From an uncultured Lachnospiraceae bacterium (GTDB lineage Bacteria; Bacillota; Clostridia; Lachnospirales; Lachnospiraceae), in the NCBI GenBank assembly GCA_947178145.1, contig CAMWXE010000015.1:1-64000 (forward strand): a DNA stretch of 64,000 nt, given 5' to 3'. This document shows, one piece after another, positions 1 to 7,863 of this stretch (its first letter is position 1; every line of letters begins with the position of its first letter). The notes below the pieces were generated by a model. The model saw only the letters and a program-made list of their open reading frames with translations. It did no database searches and had not been told where the DNA came from. The position numbers and the translations under genes were made by a program.

Positions 1-122
1 TCTCGAAGAAATATCCTGCGCAATCTGTATCACTTATTTTCCTACAGTTCCTTACTTGTTGGATTCGATAGGGGTAACGACAGGTTTTCAGGTACGGTTG
101 GGGGTGAAAGCAGTATAAAATT

Positions 123-165
123 CGCATGGATTTTTACTTGTTACTGCGCGGAGCAAGCAGTAACG
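123..165 (+). repeat. Partial copy of dispersed repeat family A
   Basis: The stretch GCATGGATTTTT followed by GTTACTG and then CAGTAACG has the same order and spacing as 26043-26084. The GTTACTG/CAGTAACG pair forms a hairpin. The rest of positions 1-205 shows no convincing gene; only this right-hand part of the repeat is recognisable. Full-length relatives lie at 25925-26092 and 36488-36656. Confidence 0.55.
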
Positions 166-205
166 TGCAGGAAAATAAAAAGTATAAAAAATATTAAAAA
201 AGTAC

Positions 206-234
206 TTGCATTTTTTACGGACATGGTATATACT
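206..234 (+). promoter_or_regulatory. Promoter of tRNA-Gln
   Basis: A -35 box TTGCAT (206-211) and a -10 box TATACT (229-234) are separated by exactly 17 bp. They lie about 42 bp upstream of the tRNA, in an AT-rich stretch. This fits a housekeeping sigma-A promoter driving the tRNA as a single-gene unit. Confidence 0.65.
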
Positions 235-275
235 AAATAACGTGCTACAGAGCAGAGCACAAATTGAATAGAGAT

Positions 276-347
276 AGCGCTATCGCCAAACGGTAAGGCA
301 ACGGACTCTGACTCCGTCATTTCAAGGTTCGAATCCTTGTAGCGCTG
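276..347 (+). tRNA. tRNA-Gln (anticodon CUG)
   Basis: A full cloverleaf can be drawn. The acceptor arms AGCGCTA (276-282) and TAGCGCT (340-346) pair perfectly, with G347 as discriminator. The D-arm has GCC/GGC. The anticodon stem ACGGA/TCCGT encloses the loop CTCTGAC, giving anticodon CTG. The T-arm contains GGTTCGAATCC. CCA is not encoded. The anticodon reads CAG glutamine codons. The gene has its own promoter and terminator. Confidence 0.93.
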
Positions 348-352
348 CTAGA

Positions 353-383
353 GCCTTGACAGTTTGAGTTGTCAGGGCTTTTT
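353..383 (+). terminator. Terminator after tRNA-Gln
   Basis: GCCTTGACA (353-361) pairs with TGTCAGGGC (370-378) with one G-T wobble and is followed directly by TTTTT. This is a standard intrinsic terminator. The 140 bases between it and the erm remnant show no gene. Confidence 0.8.
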
Positions 384-525
384 AAATAGTAACATACATC
401 CTGCGCGGCGGACAGGAAAATATATGGGTCAAACGAGTTGACAGCGCAGTGTATGGAGATTCAGACAAGTCAGATGCATTCGTCCGTTATCGCCAGTTCC
501 ATAGGATGTTGTCCGACCGCATTGT

Positions 526-963
526 TTGTCGCAGGGAAATTCCGTTTATAGAATGATTGCCTGCTTTTTTATTGCCTTTTTCCTGAAATACAGCCTTCCC
601 GCCAGGGGAGTGTATAAAGTCTTTTCCAATATCCCCTATTTTATCACGACACAGATTGTTGAAAAACTGACACGCGTGTCAAATGCACCCGCGGATATCT
701 GGCTTGTCATGGAAAAGGGGGCAGCAAAACGGTTTATGGGAGTACCAAAAGAGACGAAAAAGTCCTTGCTGCTCAAAGTAAACTGGACTGTGGCGATCGT
801 GTATCACTAATATGGTATCTGTGGAAACAAAGGGCTGCTGACCAGGCGGCAGGGGACAGTTGCGCTAAGACAGGCAGGGCTGCCGCATGCACATGAGGAC
901 GGAGTCACGCTGTACATTCAGCGGCTGTGTTTATTTCGATGCTGCCAACAGAAGAGGCGGTGA
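526..963 (+). pseudogene. Decayed erm-type 23S rRNA adenine-N6 methyltransferase
   Basis: The readable frame contains SNIPYFITTQIVEKLT and LVMEKGAAKRFMGVPKET, which match the catalytic NIPY motif (motif IV) and following region of the Erm/KsgA methyltransferase family. After a TAA at 808-810 the same frame continues with KGLLTRRQ and VALRQAGL, resembling the Erm C-terminal helix region (family pattern LFTKKQLxxALKxAG). The SAM-binding N-terminus (GxGKGxLT) is absent, and an in-frame TAG lies at 502-504. The C-terminal linker is shortened. Full Erm proteins are about 245-285 residues; fewer than 150 recognisable residues remain. A working gene would dimethylate A2058 and confer MLS resistance, but this copy cannot bind SAM. 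Assignment to Erm rather than KsgA is based on recalled motif similarity. Confidence 0.75.
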
Positions 964-1111
964 TAAGAGCCGTGTTTGTTGATGCGTTCCCTACAGGATG
1001 ACGGGGCAGAGAATAGGAAAGTCTGGTTGTGCTTGTTGGAATGATATGGTAGTATAAATATAACTGTTTTTTATGGAAATATGACAGGAAGGTAAAAGGA
1101 GGAAGATGCAG

Positions 1112-2338
1112 ATGTTGGATATGGAGCGGCTGCTTGCGGATGCAGAACAGGGTGTTTTGCCGGCACTAAAGTTTATGGGGGACATTTATCTAAACGGATA
1201 TGAGGAAAACGATATCAGGCCGGATTTGAATCAGGCGGTTGAATATTATGAAAAAGCGGCGCAGGGCGGCATGGAGGATGCACTCCTGGACCTGGGTTAC
1301 ATCTATTGTTCCGGCAAATATATGGAACCGGATTACCAGAAAGGGATTGCGTACTACAGGCAGGCGGCCGATTTGGGAAATACGACCGCACTTGGCAATC
1401 TTGGGATGTCATACATAAGAGGATGCGGCGTTGAAAAGGACGAGGAGAAAGGGTTTGCATATTTCATGAAAGCGGCCGAGGGAGGACATCCAATGGCAAT
1501 GCATCAGGTTGCGGCCATGTATCGCGACGGAATCGGCGTAGCGCCGGACGAGGCAAAATCCCGGTATTGGGAAGAGCGCGCCAAAGAGCAGGAGGAGCGG
1601 GACAAAGAGCAGGAAAATGCTGAAAAGCCGCCTGTGCAGCTGGCATTTGAGAAAAATCTGAAATTTATCAGCAAAGATACGCTGGATGTGGAACTTGTAC
1701 AGTATGTTTTTGGAGATACCAAAGATCTGAGACAGTTTACAATGGGCGAGTGTGCGTTTCCGTCGGGCAGGATTTTAACTGCGGATCCGCTGTGCTACCT
1801 GCAAAGTCCAAAGGATGTGCTGATAAAAGCAAAGAGCATCACTCCAGGCACTTATCCAGTGCAGCTTGCCATTATGGACTGTGGTACGGCAGGGCTTAGG
1901 ATTGTCGGAGCGCGTCTGAAAATCAGTGATAAGGAGGCCGTTTCCTATGAATTGGCAAACTGTGAAAAGGAGGATCACAAGACCACTTTTGCGGGATTTC
2001 CGGTAGAGTGCGGCATGGCATGCTTCTGTGATGAGCAGGCAGCAAGGAGCTACTGGCGATTCCTGGACGGCTGGTATCGGGAGCATAAAGGCGGAAATAT
2101 TTATGACGATTATTTTGCTGCTCTGTTTGCCCGGAGTTATCAGGAGAATCCGGAAGTACAGCGGGAAGGCGGGGATCTGCTGATGTGGAGCAATCCGCTG
2201 GACGGCTCTGTGATACCGATGTTTGCGTCTGGCATGGGAGATGGATATTATACGGATTACTGGGGAGTTGATGCAGCAGGTGCGTTGTGTGAGCTGGTGA
2301 TTGTCTTTATGAATCCCCGGTTATTTCAGGATTGTTAA
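1112..2338 (+). CDS. Sel1-repeat protein with C-terminal DUF4241-like domain
   Basis: A 408-residue protein. Residues of roughly 5-155 carry four Sel1-like (SLR) helical repeats with the pattern AxxxYxxAAxxGxxxAxxxLGxxY. A charged linker rich in Glu/Lys follows. The C-terminal half has features of DUF4241: a DP motif after GRILTA, GTYPVQLAI, and GMGDGYYTDYWGVD near the end. Sel1 repeats mediate protein contacts; DUF4241 has no proven function but is seen in toxin-immunity settings, so an immunity role is only an inference. ATG1112 is chosen because GGAGG at 1098-1102 sits 9 bases upstream; ATG1106 would be only 3 bases away. No neighbouring toxin was recognised. Confidence 0.8.
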   Translation: MLDMERLLADAEQGVLPALKFMGDIYLNGYEENDIRPDLNQAVEYYEKAAQGGMEDALLDLGYIYCSGKYMEPDYQKGIAYYRQAADLGNTTALGNLGMSYIRGCGVEKDEEKGFAYFMKAAEGGHPMAMHQVAAMYRDGIGVAPDEAKSRYWEERAKEQEERDKEQENAEKPPVQLAFEKNLKFISKDTLDVELVQYVFGDTKDLRQFTMGECAFPSGRILTADPLCYLQSPKDVLIKAKSITPGTYPVQLAIMDCGTAGLRIVGARLKISDKEAVSYELANCEKEDHKTTFAGFPVECGMACFCDEQAARSYWRFLDGWYREHKGGNIYDDYFAALFARSYQENPEVQREGGDLLMWSNPLDGSVIPMFASGMGDGYYTDYWGVDAAGALCELVIVFMNPRLFQDC

Positions 2339-2384
2339 ACGTAATTTTTGGACATGTATTGAAAAACATGTTCCTTAGAAAAGT

Positions 2385-2475
2385 GTGAAAAGAAATTCTA
2401 AGCGGCCAAAGCACGCTCTGTGAACAGGCATCCTTCTCACGGATTGTTTGTGTCGGCTGTGCCGACATGACGGGA
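2385..2475 (+). repeat. Dispersed repeat family B, copy 1
   Basis: The sequence runs from GTGTGAAAAGA through TTCTAAGCGGCCAAA and TTCTCACGGATTGT to a small hairpin GTCGGC/GCCGAC. The same order of blocks occurs at 13611-13760, between jetA and jetB. It occupies the gap between the DUF4241 protein and the next small gene and probably supplies none of their coding sequence. Confidence 0.6.
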
Positions 2476-2501
2476 AGTTTGGAATATATGGGGGGATCTC
2501 A

Positions 2502-2909
2502 TTGAAGAATCGTGGGAAACTAAGGCATATTGCTGTTAATGATAAGGAATATTTATGGAACTATTATTATGACGATATGGATTTTTCAAACTATCCATAT
2601 TCCTATTACCTGTTTGTTCCGAAAAGAAATCCGCGGTTAAAGGTGCGGGTATATTTTACAAAATATGCGCCGCAGATGAATTTGGACATTTATGCAAGCG
2701 AAGGAACTGTCTGTCAATATCAGGGAAAACAGATAGTACTAAATCTGTGCAGACCAGTGTTTGCAAGGCAAATGATAGAATATGTCTTTCAAAACTGTTG
2801 TCATGACGCAGATGTCGGGGAGTTTGCAATCAAGAACGGAGAGGCTGTATTGGAGCGTTTAGGGTACACAGATTTTTATGAGGGGTTTTGGGAAAATCAT
2901 TTGAAATGA
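2502..2909 (+). CDS. Hypothetical protein, about 135 residues
   Basis: No family was recognised. The product is basic and rich in Tyr and aromatic residues (NYYYDDMDF, PYSYYLF), lacks a signal peptide or membrane segment, and looks like a small soluble alpha/beta protein. TTG2502 is preferred because GGGGG at 2491-2495 lies 6 bases upstream, and a start further upstream would have to begin inside the repeat at 2385-2475. It sits between a DUF4241 protein and a macrodomain gene. Size and context would also suit a small immunity-type protein, but nothing in the sequence proves this. Confidence 0.55.
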   Translation: MKNRGKLRHIAVNDKEYLWNYYYDDMDFSNYPYSYYLFVPKRNPRLKVRVYFTKYAPQMNLDIYASEGTVCQYQGKQIVLNLCRPVFARQMIEYVFQNCCHDADVGEFAIKNGEAVLERLGYTDFYEGFWENHLK

Positions 2910-3038
2910 ACGAGATTCTGGCAGGATATCAGTGTGCAGAGAAGATAAACAGGTATATTTGCGGCTTTTAATAGCCGAAGTAAGAGTTTCTTCGCCATAG
3001 AATATTGATTCGACAAAATTAGTTGGGAGAGTGCGTAT

Positions 3039-3566
3039 ATGATCAGGTTATTAAAAGGAGACATAACAAAAATTGATAACGTGGATGCCATCGTCAACGC
3101 GGCAAACAGCAGTCTGCTGGGAGGCGGGGGTGTCGACGGCGCTATCCACAGGGCGGCGGGACCGGAGCTGTTGTCTGAGTGCCGTCTGCTGGGCGGCTGC
3201 AAGACAGGGCAGGCAAAGATCACGAAGGCATATCAGCTTCCGTGCAAACATATCATCCACACGGTTGGTCCGGTCTGGAATGGCGGGAGCCACAATGAGG
3301 ACCAGCTGCTGGCGGACTGCTACCGAAATTCGCTCAGACTGGCAGCAGAGCACAACATCAGAACGATCGCCTTTCCTTCCATATCGACAGGAATCTATGC
3401 GTTTCCGGTGGAGCGCGCGGCGAAGATTGCGGTTGGAACAGCCGACAGATTTTTACAACAAAATACAGGAGTATTTGACATGGTTTTGTGGGTGCTGTTC
3501 GATGACAGGACTGAGGCGGCGTACAGAGAAGCAGTGCAGATGATAAAAAACGGGAATCACATATGA
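3039..3566 (+). CDS. Macrodomain protein (O-acetyl-ADP-ribose deacetylase-like)
   Basis: A 175-residue protein made of a single macrodomain. It has the family signatures [19 protein letters not shown] and [14 protein letters not shown], where the Asn and the following glycine-rich loop position ADP-ribose in MacroD-type enzymes, and [10 protein letters not shown] forming the second phosphate loop. The expected activity is hydrolysis of O-acetyl-ADP-ribose or removal of mono-ADP-ribose from proteins. ATG3039 follows GGGAG at an acceptable distance. The stop overlaps the next start (ATGA at 3563), so the two genes are translationally coupled. Length agrees with YmdB-type enzymes. Confidence 0.92.
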   Translation: MIRLLKGDITKIDNVDAIVNAANSSLLGGGGVDGAIHRAAGPELLSECRLLGGCKTGQAKITKAYQLPCKHIIHTVGPVWNGGSHNEDQLLADCYRNSLRLAAEHNIRTIAFPSISTGIYAFPVERAAKIAVGTADRFLQQNTGVFDMVLWVLFDDRTEAAYREAVQMIKNGNHI

Positions 3567-4192
3567 ATTTAGGTAATGCTGCAGGGATTGTATTTTCAAT
3601 TATTGGCGCAGCAAGCATGGTGTTATTGATTGCTTTGCCGATCGGGTTGGTCGGGCTGAATCTATATGACAGTATCAAAGAAAAAAGCTATATGGAGGAG
3701 CAGCGGCAGACTGGCAGGGACAAACAGCGCATGCTGGATTTTATGCAGATCGTGATGAAAGAATACTACCATGATTACATGTATGCTGTCGGGAATAACA
3801 AAATTCTGGCCGGGCGCTGTCTTTGGTACTTTTATCCGTATATTGTGTGTTTTAATGAGACCGACATCGTTGTCATTTCTTATGTAATGCGGGGCGATGG
3901 CACATTGATCTGCAGGAATGTTCTTCCGATCGACTGGAGCTGTATGCGCTTAAAATACCGCATACAAAGCAGTGGCGTAAAGCTGGTATTTCAGTTAGGA
4001 AAAACGAAAATGCGTATTAATGTCAATAGGATTGTGGGAGCAATGGGGGCAAAGCCATCATATGATGAAACCGGGGACACACCGCTTGGGGTTTATCAGG
4101 AACAGGAGGTGGACCAGCTGATTCGCTGTCTGCCCAATTATATGCCGCTGCCTCCTATGCGTCCTTCATTCGGCGAGTCATCTGTAAGATGA
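3563..4192 (+). CDS. Hypothetical single-pass membrane protein
   Basis: A 209-residue protein of no recognised family. An N-terminal hydrophobic segment (about residues 8-35) is followed by a basic, charged region and a cytosolic-looking domain of about 165 residues. That domain has beta-rich stretches ([19 protein letters not shown]) resembling a pleckstrin-like or YcxB-like fold, but this is a loose impression. It overlaps the macrodomain gene by 4 bases and probably depends on it for translation. Its C-terminus is proline-rich. No catalytic motif is seen. Confidence 0.65.
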   Translation: MNLGNAAGIVFSIIGAASMVLLIALPIGLVGLNLYDSIKEKSYMEEQRQTGRDKQRMLDFMQIVMKEYYHDYMYAVGNNKILAGRCLWYFYPYIVCFNETDIVVISYVMRGDGTLICRNVLPIDWSCMRLKYRIQSSGVKLVFQLGKTKMRINVNRIVGAMGAKPSYDETGDTPLGVYQEQEVDQLIRCLPNYMPLPPMRPSFGESSVR

Positions 4193-4233
4193 CGGAATCT
4201 CCTACAAACTGTGACGCACATTTGGTTGAAAGC

Positions 4234-4253
4234 ATTTTTCAAACACGCTCTAG
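4234..4253 (+). repeat. Left arm of inverted repeat flanking the MerR gene
   Basis: ATTTTTCAAACACGCTCTAG is the reverse complement of 5780-5799 with one mismatch in 20. The arms enclose the MerR regulator and its promoter (about 1.5 kb between them). No transposase lies between them, so they may be remnants of a small mobile cassette or two copies of a regulatory hairpin arm. Confidence 0.6.
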
Positions 4254-4255
4254 GG

Positions 4256-4306
4256 TTGACTCTAAACCATACATTAGGTTTATACTACTTTCATGAAGCG
4301 CTTCAT
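4256..4306 (+). promoter_or_regulatory. MerR-type promoter with 19-bp spacer and dyad, plus second palindrome
   Basis: The -35 TTGACT (4256-4261) and -10 TATACT (4281-4286) are separated by 19 bp instead of 17. The spacer holds the dyad TAAACC (4263-4268) / GGTTTA (4277-4282). This is the hallmark of MerR-family promoters, where the activator twists an over-long spacer into a productive form, and it predicts autoregulation of the gene that follows. A separate perfect 14-bp palindrome ATGAAGCGCTTCAT (4293-4306) covers the probable transcription start and may bind a second regulator. Confidence 0.85.
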
Positions 4307-4343
4307 AAGTAATTGAAAATAGATTTAAGAAAGAGGTACAGGC

Positions 4344-5681
4344 ATGAAAATAGGTGAATTTTCAAAAATGACGGGAATGCCCATATCGGTGCTCAGGCAT
4401 TATGATAAAGAGGGGCTGTTATGTCCGGACTATGTTGACCATTTTTCCGGTTACCGTTATTATTCGGCTGACCAGATAAGGCAGGTGCATAAAATTGAGC
4501 TTTTAAAGGGCGGCGGTCTTTCTCTGAAAGAAATAAAGGATATTCTGAGAAATGCCGACGATAATAAGTTCATAAAGGACATTCTTGAACATCGGGAGTC
4601 GGTATATAAAGACATGCTTGTTGCCATTGCGGAGGTGAAGCGTATGGTGTTTGAGAAAGAAGAGAAAAGTACGAAGGCTGAACAGGAAAAACTGTCAGTA
4701 GTAGAAAAAAATGAATTGGGTGAAATGATTATAAAGGGAATATCCCTGTCATCGCCGTTGAATCAAAAAGCTTTTCTGGCTGCATGCCGCAGTTTGGACG
4801 AGGAGATTCAAAAAAGGAATTTTCAGCGTATCTCAGGATTCCTGACTTATGGTGGTATGGATCAAAATGAGATTCAGGTTGCTGCCAAAGTGGTCAAACT
4901 CAGAGATGAAATAGGGGAACTGCATGAAGATATAAACCTTCTTTTTGAGGATGACGAGCCGGTGATCGGCAAATGGAAGGTTGTGGGCGAATATGCTGTA
5001 AAGGAAGATTTTTATTCCGATGCAGGTGAACGGAGGGAATCTGTTCAGGGAAATAAGGACAGGGAAATTTATTTCCTGCCGGATGGAGAAAGTTACTGGA
5101 TTTACAGCTGGACAAAAGGATATCTGAAATTGGACGGCGGCGACCAGTCTTGTCTGTGCAGATATCAGATTGAGGATTATCAAGGCAGCCGTTATATGTT
5201 TGTGGAAAATAAGTCCTATGAATATCTTCGCGGTGGAATGCCTACTGTATTGGTGCTGGAACAGATTGACAAAAAAAGGTATAACAGACGTGAGATTGCC
5301 AGAGAAGATGACTTGGATATTCCTTTTGTGAATGATGAGCGCGTTTTGGGAGATTGGAAGGCATTTGACTTTATCCGCAATAAAGAGGAGTTTGCTCCGG
5401 ATGGGAATCATATCCCTCAGGAAAGACTATTTTTTAAGCATATGCATTTTGGAGAAGAGGGATTTCTAACCAGTGTTTATCTGGATGAAACCACATTGGG
5501 TAAAGAGATTCAGAGCTGGACAAAGGGTTATGTGCTCAGGCATTATAATCATACCGCCTGTGCATATGAAATTGTGACAGTTGATGACACAGATTATATG
5601 ATTATAGAGTGGAAGAGCGGGGATTACCGTTGGGGCGGTTATGATACGGACTATTATGTCTTTATAAGAGATGATGTGTGA
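4344..5681 (+). CDS. MerR-family regulator with tandem sensor-like C-terminal domains
   Basis: A 445-residue protein, much longer than typical MerR proteins (about 110-280). Residues 1-70 form the winged helix-turn-helix (MKIGEFSKMTGMPISVLRHYDKEGLL, split here by family pattern), followed by a coiled dimerisation helix to about residue 120. The rest contains two copies of one domain, at about 205-325 and 333-445. Each has a Gly-x-Trp-Lys start (GKWKVVGE, GDWKAFDF), a WTKGY motif, and a C-terminal pattern ending in Tyr-aromatic residues (KSGDYRWGGYDTDYYVF in copy 2). In copy 1 the terminal EWKSGDY pattern has degenerated to ENKSYEY. The repeats look like beta-barrel ligand-binding modules, but the ligand is unknown. 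The promoter has a MerR operator, so it likely regulates itself. Confidence 0.88.
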   Translation: MKIGEFSKMTGMPISVLRHYDKEGLLCPDYVDHFSGYRYYSADQIRQVHKIELLKGGGLSLKEIKDILRNADDNKFIKDILEHRESVYKDMLVAIAEVKRMVFEKEEKSTKAEQEKLSVVEKNELGEMIIKGISLSSPLNQKAFLAACRSLDEEIQKRNFQRISGFLTYGGMDQNEIQVAAKVVKLRDEIGELHEDINLLFEDDEPVIGKWKVVGEYAVKEDFYSDAGERRESVQGNKDREIYFLPDGESYWIYSWTKGYLKLDGGDQSCLCRYQIEDYQGSRYMFVENKSYEYLRGGMPTVLVLEQIDKKRYNRREIAREDDLDIPFVNDERVLGDWKAFDFIRNKEEFAPDGNHIPQERLFFKHMHFGEEGFLTSVYLDETTLGKEIQSWTKGYVLRHYNHTACAYEIVTVDDTDYMIIEWKSGDYRWGGYDTDYYVFIRDDV

Positions 5682-5737
5682 GTTACAGAGACAGAGGTAT
5701 AAATAACTGGAGAAGTATGGTATTGAGCTGTCTTCCT

Positions 5738-5778
5738 GACAAAAATACAGGCAATTAATGATTGTCTGCATTTTTGTC
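5738..5778 (+). terminator. Stem-loop after MerR gene
   Basis: GACAAAAAT (5738-5746) pairs with ATTTTTGTC (5770-5778), and inside it CAGGCAAT pairs with ATTGTCTG. The stem is long, and its 3' arm supplies the T-run. It probably ends the MerR transcript. Confidence 0.6.
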
Positions 5779-5779
5779 T

Positions 5780-5799
5780 CTAGAGCGTGCTTGAAAAAT
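5780..5799 (-). repeat. Right arm of inverted repeat flanking the MerR gene
   Basis: CTAGAGCGTGCTTGAAAAAT matches the reverse complement of 4234-4253 with one mismatch. Part of it (GAGCGT) can also pair with ACGCTC about 25 bases on, giving a hairpin in the leader of the next gene. Confidence 0.6.
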
Positions 5800-5838
5800 C
5801 TCTAGTGTAAAAACGCTCCAGGAAAGGATAAGGACAAG

Positions 5839-6720
5839 ATGTGGAACAGATTAAAGGTTGTGCTTGCGATCTGCGCGATCAGTGCAGGGGGCAGTATCTT
5901 ACTTATGGAGGTATTTTTGATCGGCTCCGATATATGGAATGTGCGCTTCGCGGCGCTGCGCGAACCGGTTGATCTGTTTTCGGAATCGTGTGATGTGTCG
6001 CTGCTTGAGGAAATGGATATTGTCAGTGGTACTGTCTGTGAGCTGTATGGGAGATATGATTATACATATGACGATTATGTCAGTGATATTGCATACTATT
6101 ATGTACTTCCGATTGATATGGGCGGCCGCACCTATTACATGGGAATCAGAGAGACAAAGGGCAGGAAAGAGCTGTTTCGGAAATTGTCTGTAAAGACAGA
6201 GTTTGATGTCGGGGAACGGGGGCTCAATGTAAAACCATTTCAGGATGCCGCAGGCGTATCATCGGGGCAGGCAGATGCAGAAAGAGAATCTGTTTTTGTA
6301 GAGGGACTTCTGTTCAGAATGAATGAGCAGCAGTATAAGAGATTTCAGACATGGCTTGATAAGGCGGGTTATCTTGACGAGATAGAAGGTGACGGACAGG
6401 TTCTTCCGTATTACATAGAGGAGCGGAATATTGCGAAATATAAGAGGTATTGTATCGGCGGTCTGATCTGGACCGCGGCGGGCATTGTCATGATCGCAGG
6501 CAGTATAGCAGTGCTGGTTCGCTCGAGGAACAGGCGCAGAAGTCAGACACAGATAACGATAGGGGATGTCGTTTATGAGAAATTGCAGCTGACGCGGGTA
6601 AATCAACTGATTGAGCATCTCGAAATGATGCAGGCGGTGCAGGAGTTAAGCCGGATAACCGGTCTGGATATGATTCAGGCGGAGAAGATTGTCAGACGCT
6701 GGTATCGTTATTGGTATTAG
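5839..6720 (+). CDS. Hypothetical membrane protein with two transmembrane segments
   Basis: A 293-residue protein with a hydrophobic segment at about residues 5-28 and another at about 207-230, followed by the basic stop-transfer stretch RSRNRRR. The loop between them (about 180 residues, acidic, Tyr-rich) is expected to face outside. The C-terminal cytosolic tail of about 60 residues is helical (QLTRVNQLIEHLEMMQAVQELSR). No enzyme motif or known family was recognised. ATG5839 follows GGAAAGGATAAGGA. It ends about 95 bases before the HD gene. Confidence 0.65.
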   Translation: MWNRLKVVLAICAISAGGSILLMEVFLIGSDIWNVRFAALREPVDLFSESCDVSLLEEMDIVSGTVCELYGRYDYTYDDYVSDIAYYYVLPIDMGGRTYYMGIRETKGRKELFRKLSVKTEFDVGERGLNVKPFQDAAGVSSGQADAERESVFVEGLLFRMNEQQYKRFQTWLDKAGYLDEIEGDGQVLPYYIEERNIAKYKRYCIGGLIWTAAGIVMIAGSIAVLVRSRNRRRSQTQITIGDVVYEKLQLTRVNQLIEHLEMMQAVQELSRITGLDMIQAEKIVRRWYRYWY

Positions 6721-6814
6721 ACGCTTTACGAAGAAATCTTGTGCAAAGAGGCAAAATATTGGTTCTGGCCTGTTCAAGTTGGGGACGGTCAAAAAAGTGA
6801 GGAGAATTGGAAAA

Positions 6815-7597
6815 ATGGTCATCGAAAGACAGAAAGCTTTGGCGGCATTTGAGGAGTATACGCAAAAGTATGATAGTTCTGACGAGAAAGTAAAGTTGAA
6901 AATCGATCATACATACAGAGTATGTGCACTGTGTGAGCAGATTGCCGCGCAGTCAGGTTTTGACGAAAATGAGACAGCAATAGTGTGGCTGACCGGACTG
7001 CTGCACGACGTGGGGCGGTTTGAGCAGCTGAGGAGATACGGCACCTTTATCGACGCGCAGTCCATCGATCATGCGGAGTTTGGTGCGGATATCTTATTCA
7101 AAGAGGGAAAAATCAGGGACTATGTGGAGGATGACTCGGAAGATGAACTGCTCGAAAAAGCAGTGCGCTGCCACAGTGCGTACCGCGTTCCCGATAACTA
7201 TTCACAGCGCGAGAAAAAATTTGCAGATCTGCTCCGCGATGCGGACAAGATTGATATTCTGAAAGTGAATGTCATTGTTCCGATAGAGGAAATCTACAAT
7301 GTGACCACCTACGACCTAAAGCACTGCAGAGTGACAGAGGAGGTCATGCAGGCATTTTATGAGGAACATGCAGTGCTCAGAAGCTTGAAAAAAACACCTG
7401 TTGACAATGTAGTCGGACATATCTCGCTGGTGTATGAGCTGGCGTATCCTGTAAGCTGCAAACTGGTGTGCGAGCAGAGATATCTGGATAAGCTGATGGA
7501 TTTCCAGTCAGAGCTGCCGGAGACAAATGCGCAGTTTGCACGGATACGAGAGAAAATGGATGCGTATATGAGAAACAAAATGACAATCGTGTCATAA
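6815..7597 (+). CDS. HD-domain phosphohydrolase
   Basis: A 260-residue protein of the HD superfamily. The metal ligands are visible as H in KIDHTYRV (about residue 32), the HD pair in GLLHDVGRF (about 64-65), the H in RCHSAYR, and a late Asp in LLRDADKIDIL. This H...HD...H...D pattern is typical of metal-dependent phosphohydrolases acting on nucleotides or (p)ppGpp-like substrates; the actual substrate cannot be read from the sequence. ATG6815 is preferred over a start near 6689 because GAGGAG at 6799-6804 precedes it by about 10 bases, and the HD fold begins right after. Its stop codon lies inside the first of five iterated palindromes. Confidence 0.85.
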   Translation: MVIERQKALAAFEEYTQKYDSSDEKVKLKIDHTYRVCALCEQIAAQSGFDENETAIVWLTGLLHDVGRFEQLRRYGTFIDAQSIDHAEFGADILFKEGKIRDYVEDDSEDELLEKAVRCHSAYRVPDNYSQREKKFADLLRDADKIDILKVNVIVPIEEIYNVTTYDLKHCRVTEEVMQAFYEEHAVLRSLKKTPVDNVVGHISLVYELAYPVSCKLVCEQRYLDKLMDFQSELPETNAQFARIREKMDAYMRNKMTIVS

Positions 7598-7828
7598 ATA
7601 AGGGGAATAAACGTGGTATGTGCAGCAGCAAAGATGCATAAAAATGACAGTGATGTCACAAATGAAAGAGAAAACCAACAGTGGCATTATATACATGCAT
7701 GAGAAATAACAATATGTCATAAGAAATGCAATAAAACTGATTTGTGAAGCTGTGCACACACATGGAAAGATGACATTAGTGTCATAAATAACTGTGCATT
7801 TGGCATGAGAAAATGACAGGAACGTCAT
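7580..7828 (+). repeat. Five iterated palindromes upstream of jetD
   Basis: Five copies of ATGACA-N4-TGTCAT followed by AAAT occur at 7580-7595, 7644-7659, 7706-7720 (N3 spacer, one change), 7770-7785 and 7813-7828. Start-to-start distances are 64, 62, 64 and 43 bp. Copy 1 overlaps the stop of the HD gene and copy 5 lies 35 bp before the jetD start. The spacer bases differ while the arms are conserved, as expected of protein-binding dyads. They could be multiple operators for jetD. They are too divergent and lack cas genes, so they are not a CRISPR array. Confidence 0.8.
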
Positions 7829-7863
7829 AAATGAAAATATGAAAAGAATTTTTGGGGATTGAT

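Noticed and set aside
2448-2501. N-terminal extension of the small hypothetical gene
   Set aside because: This part is repeat family B sequence; a TTG with a ribosome site occurs at 2502.
7580-7828. Small CRISPR array
   Set aside because: Repeats are short, imperfect palindromes with variable centres and unequal spacing, the last interval is 43 bp instead of 64, and no cas gene is present.
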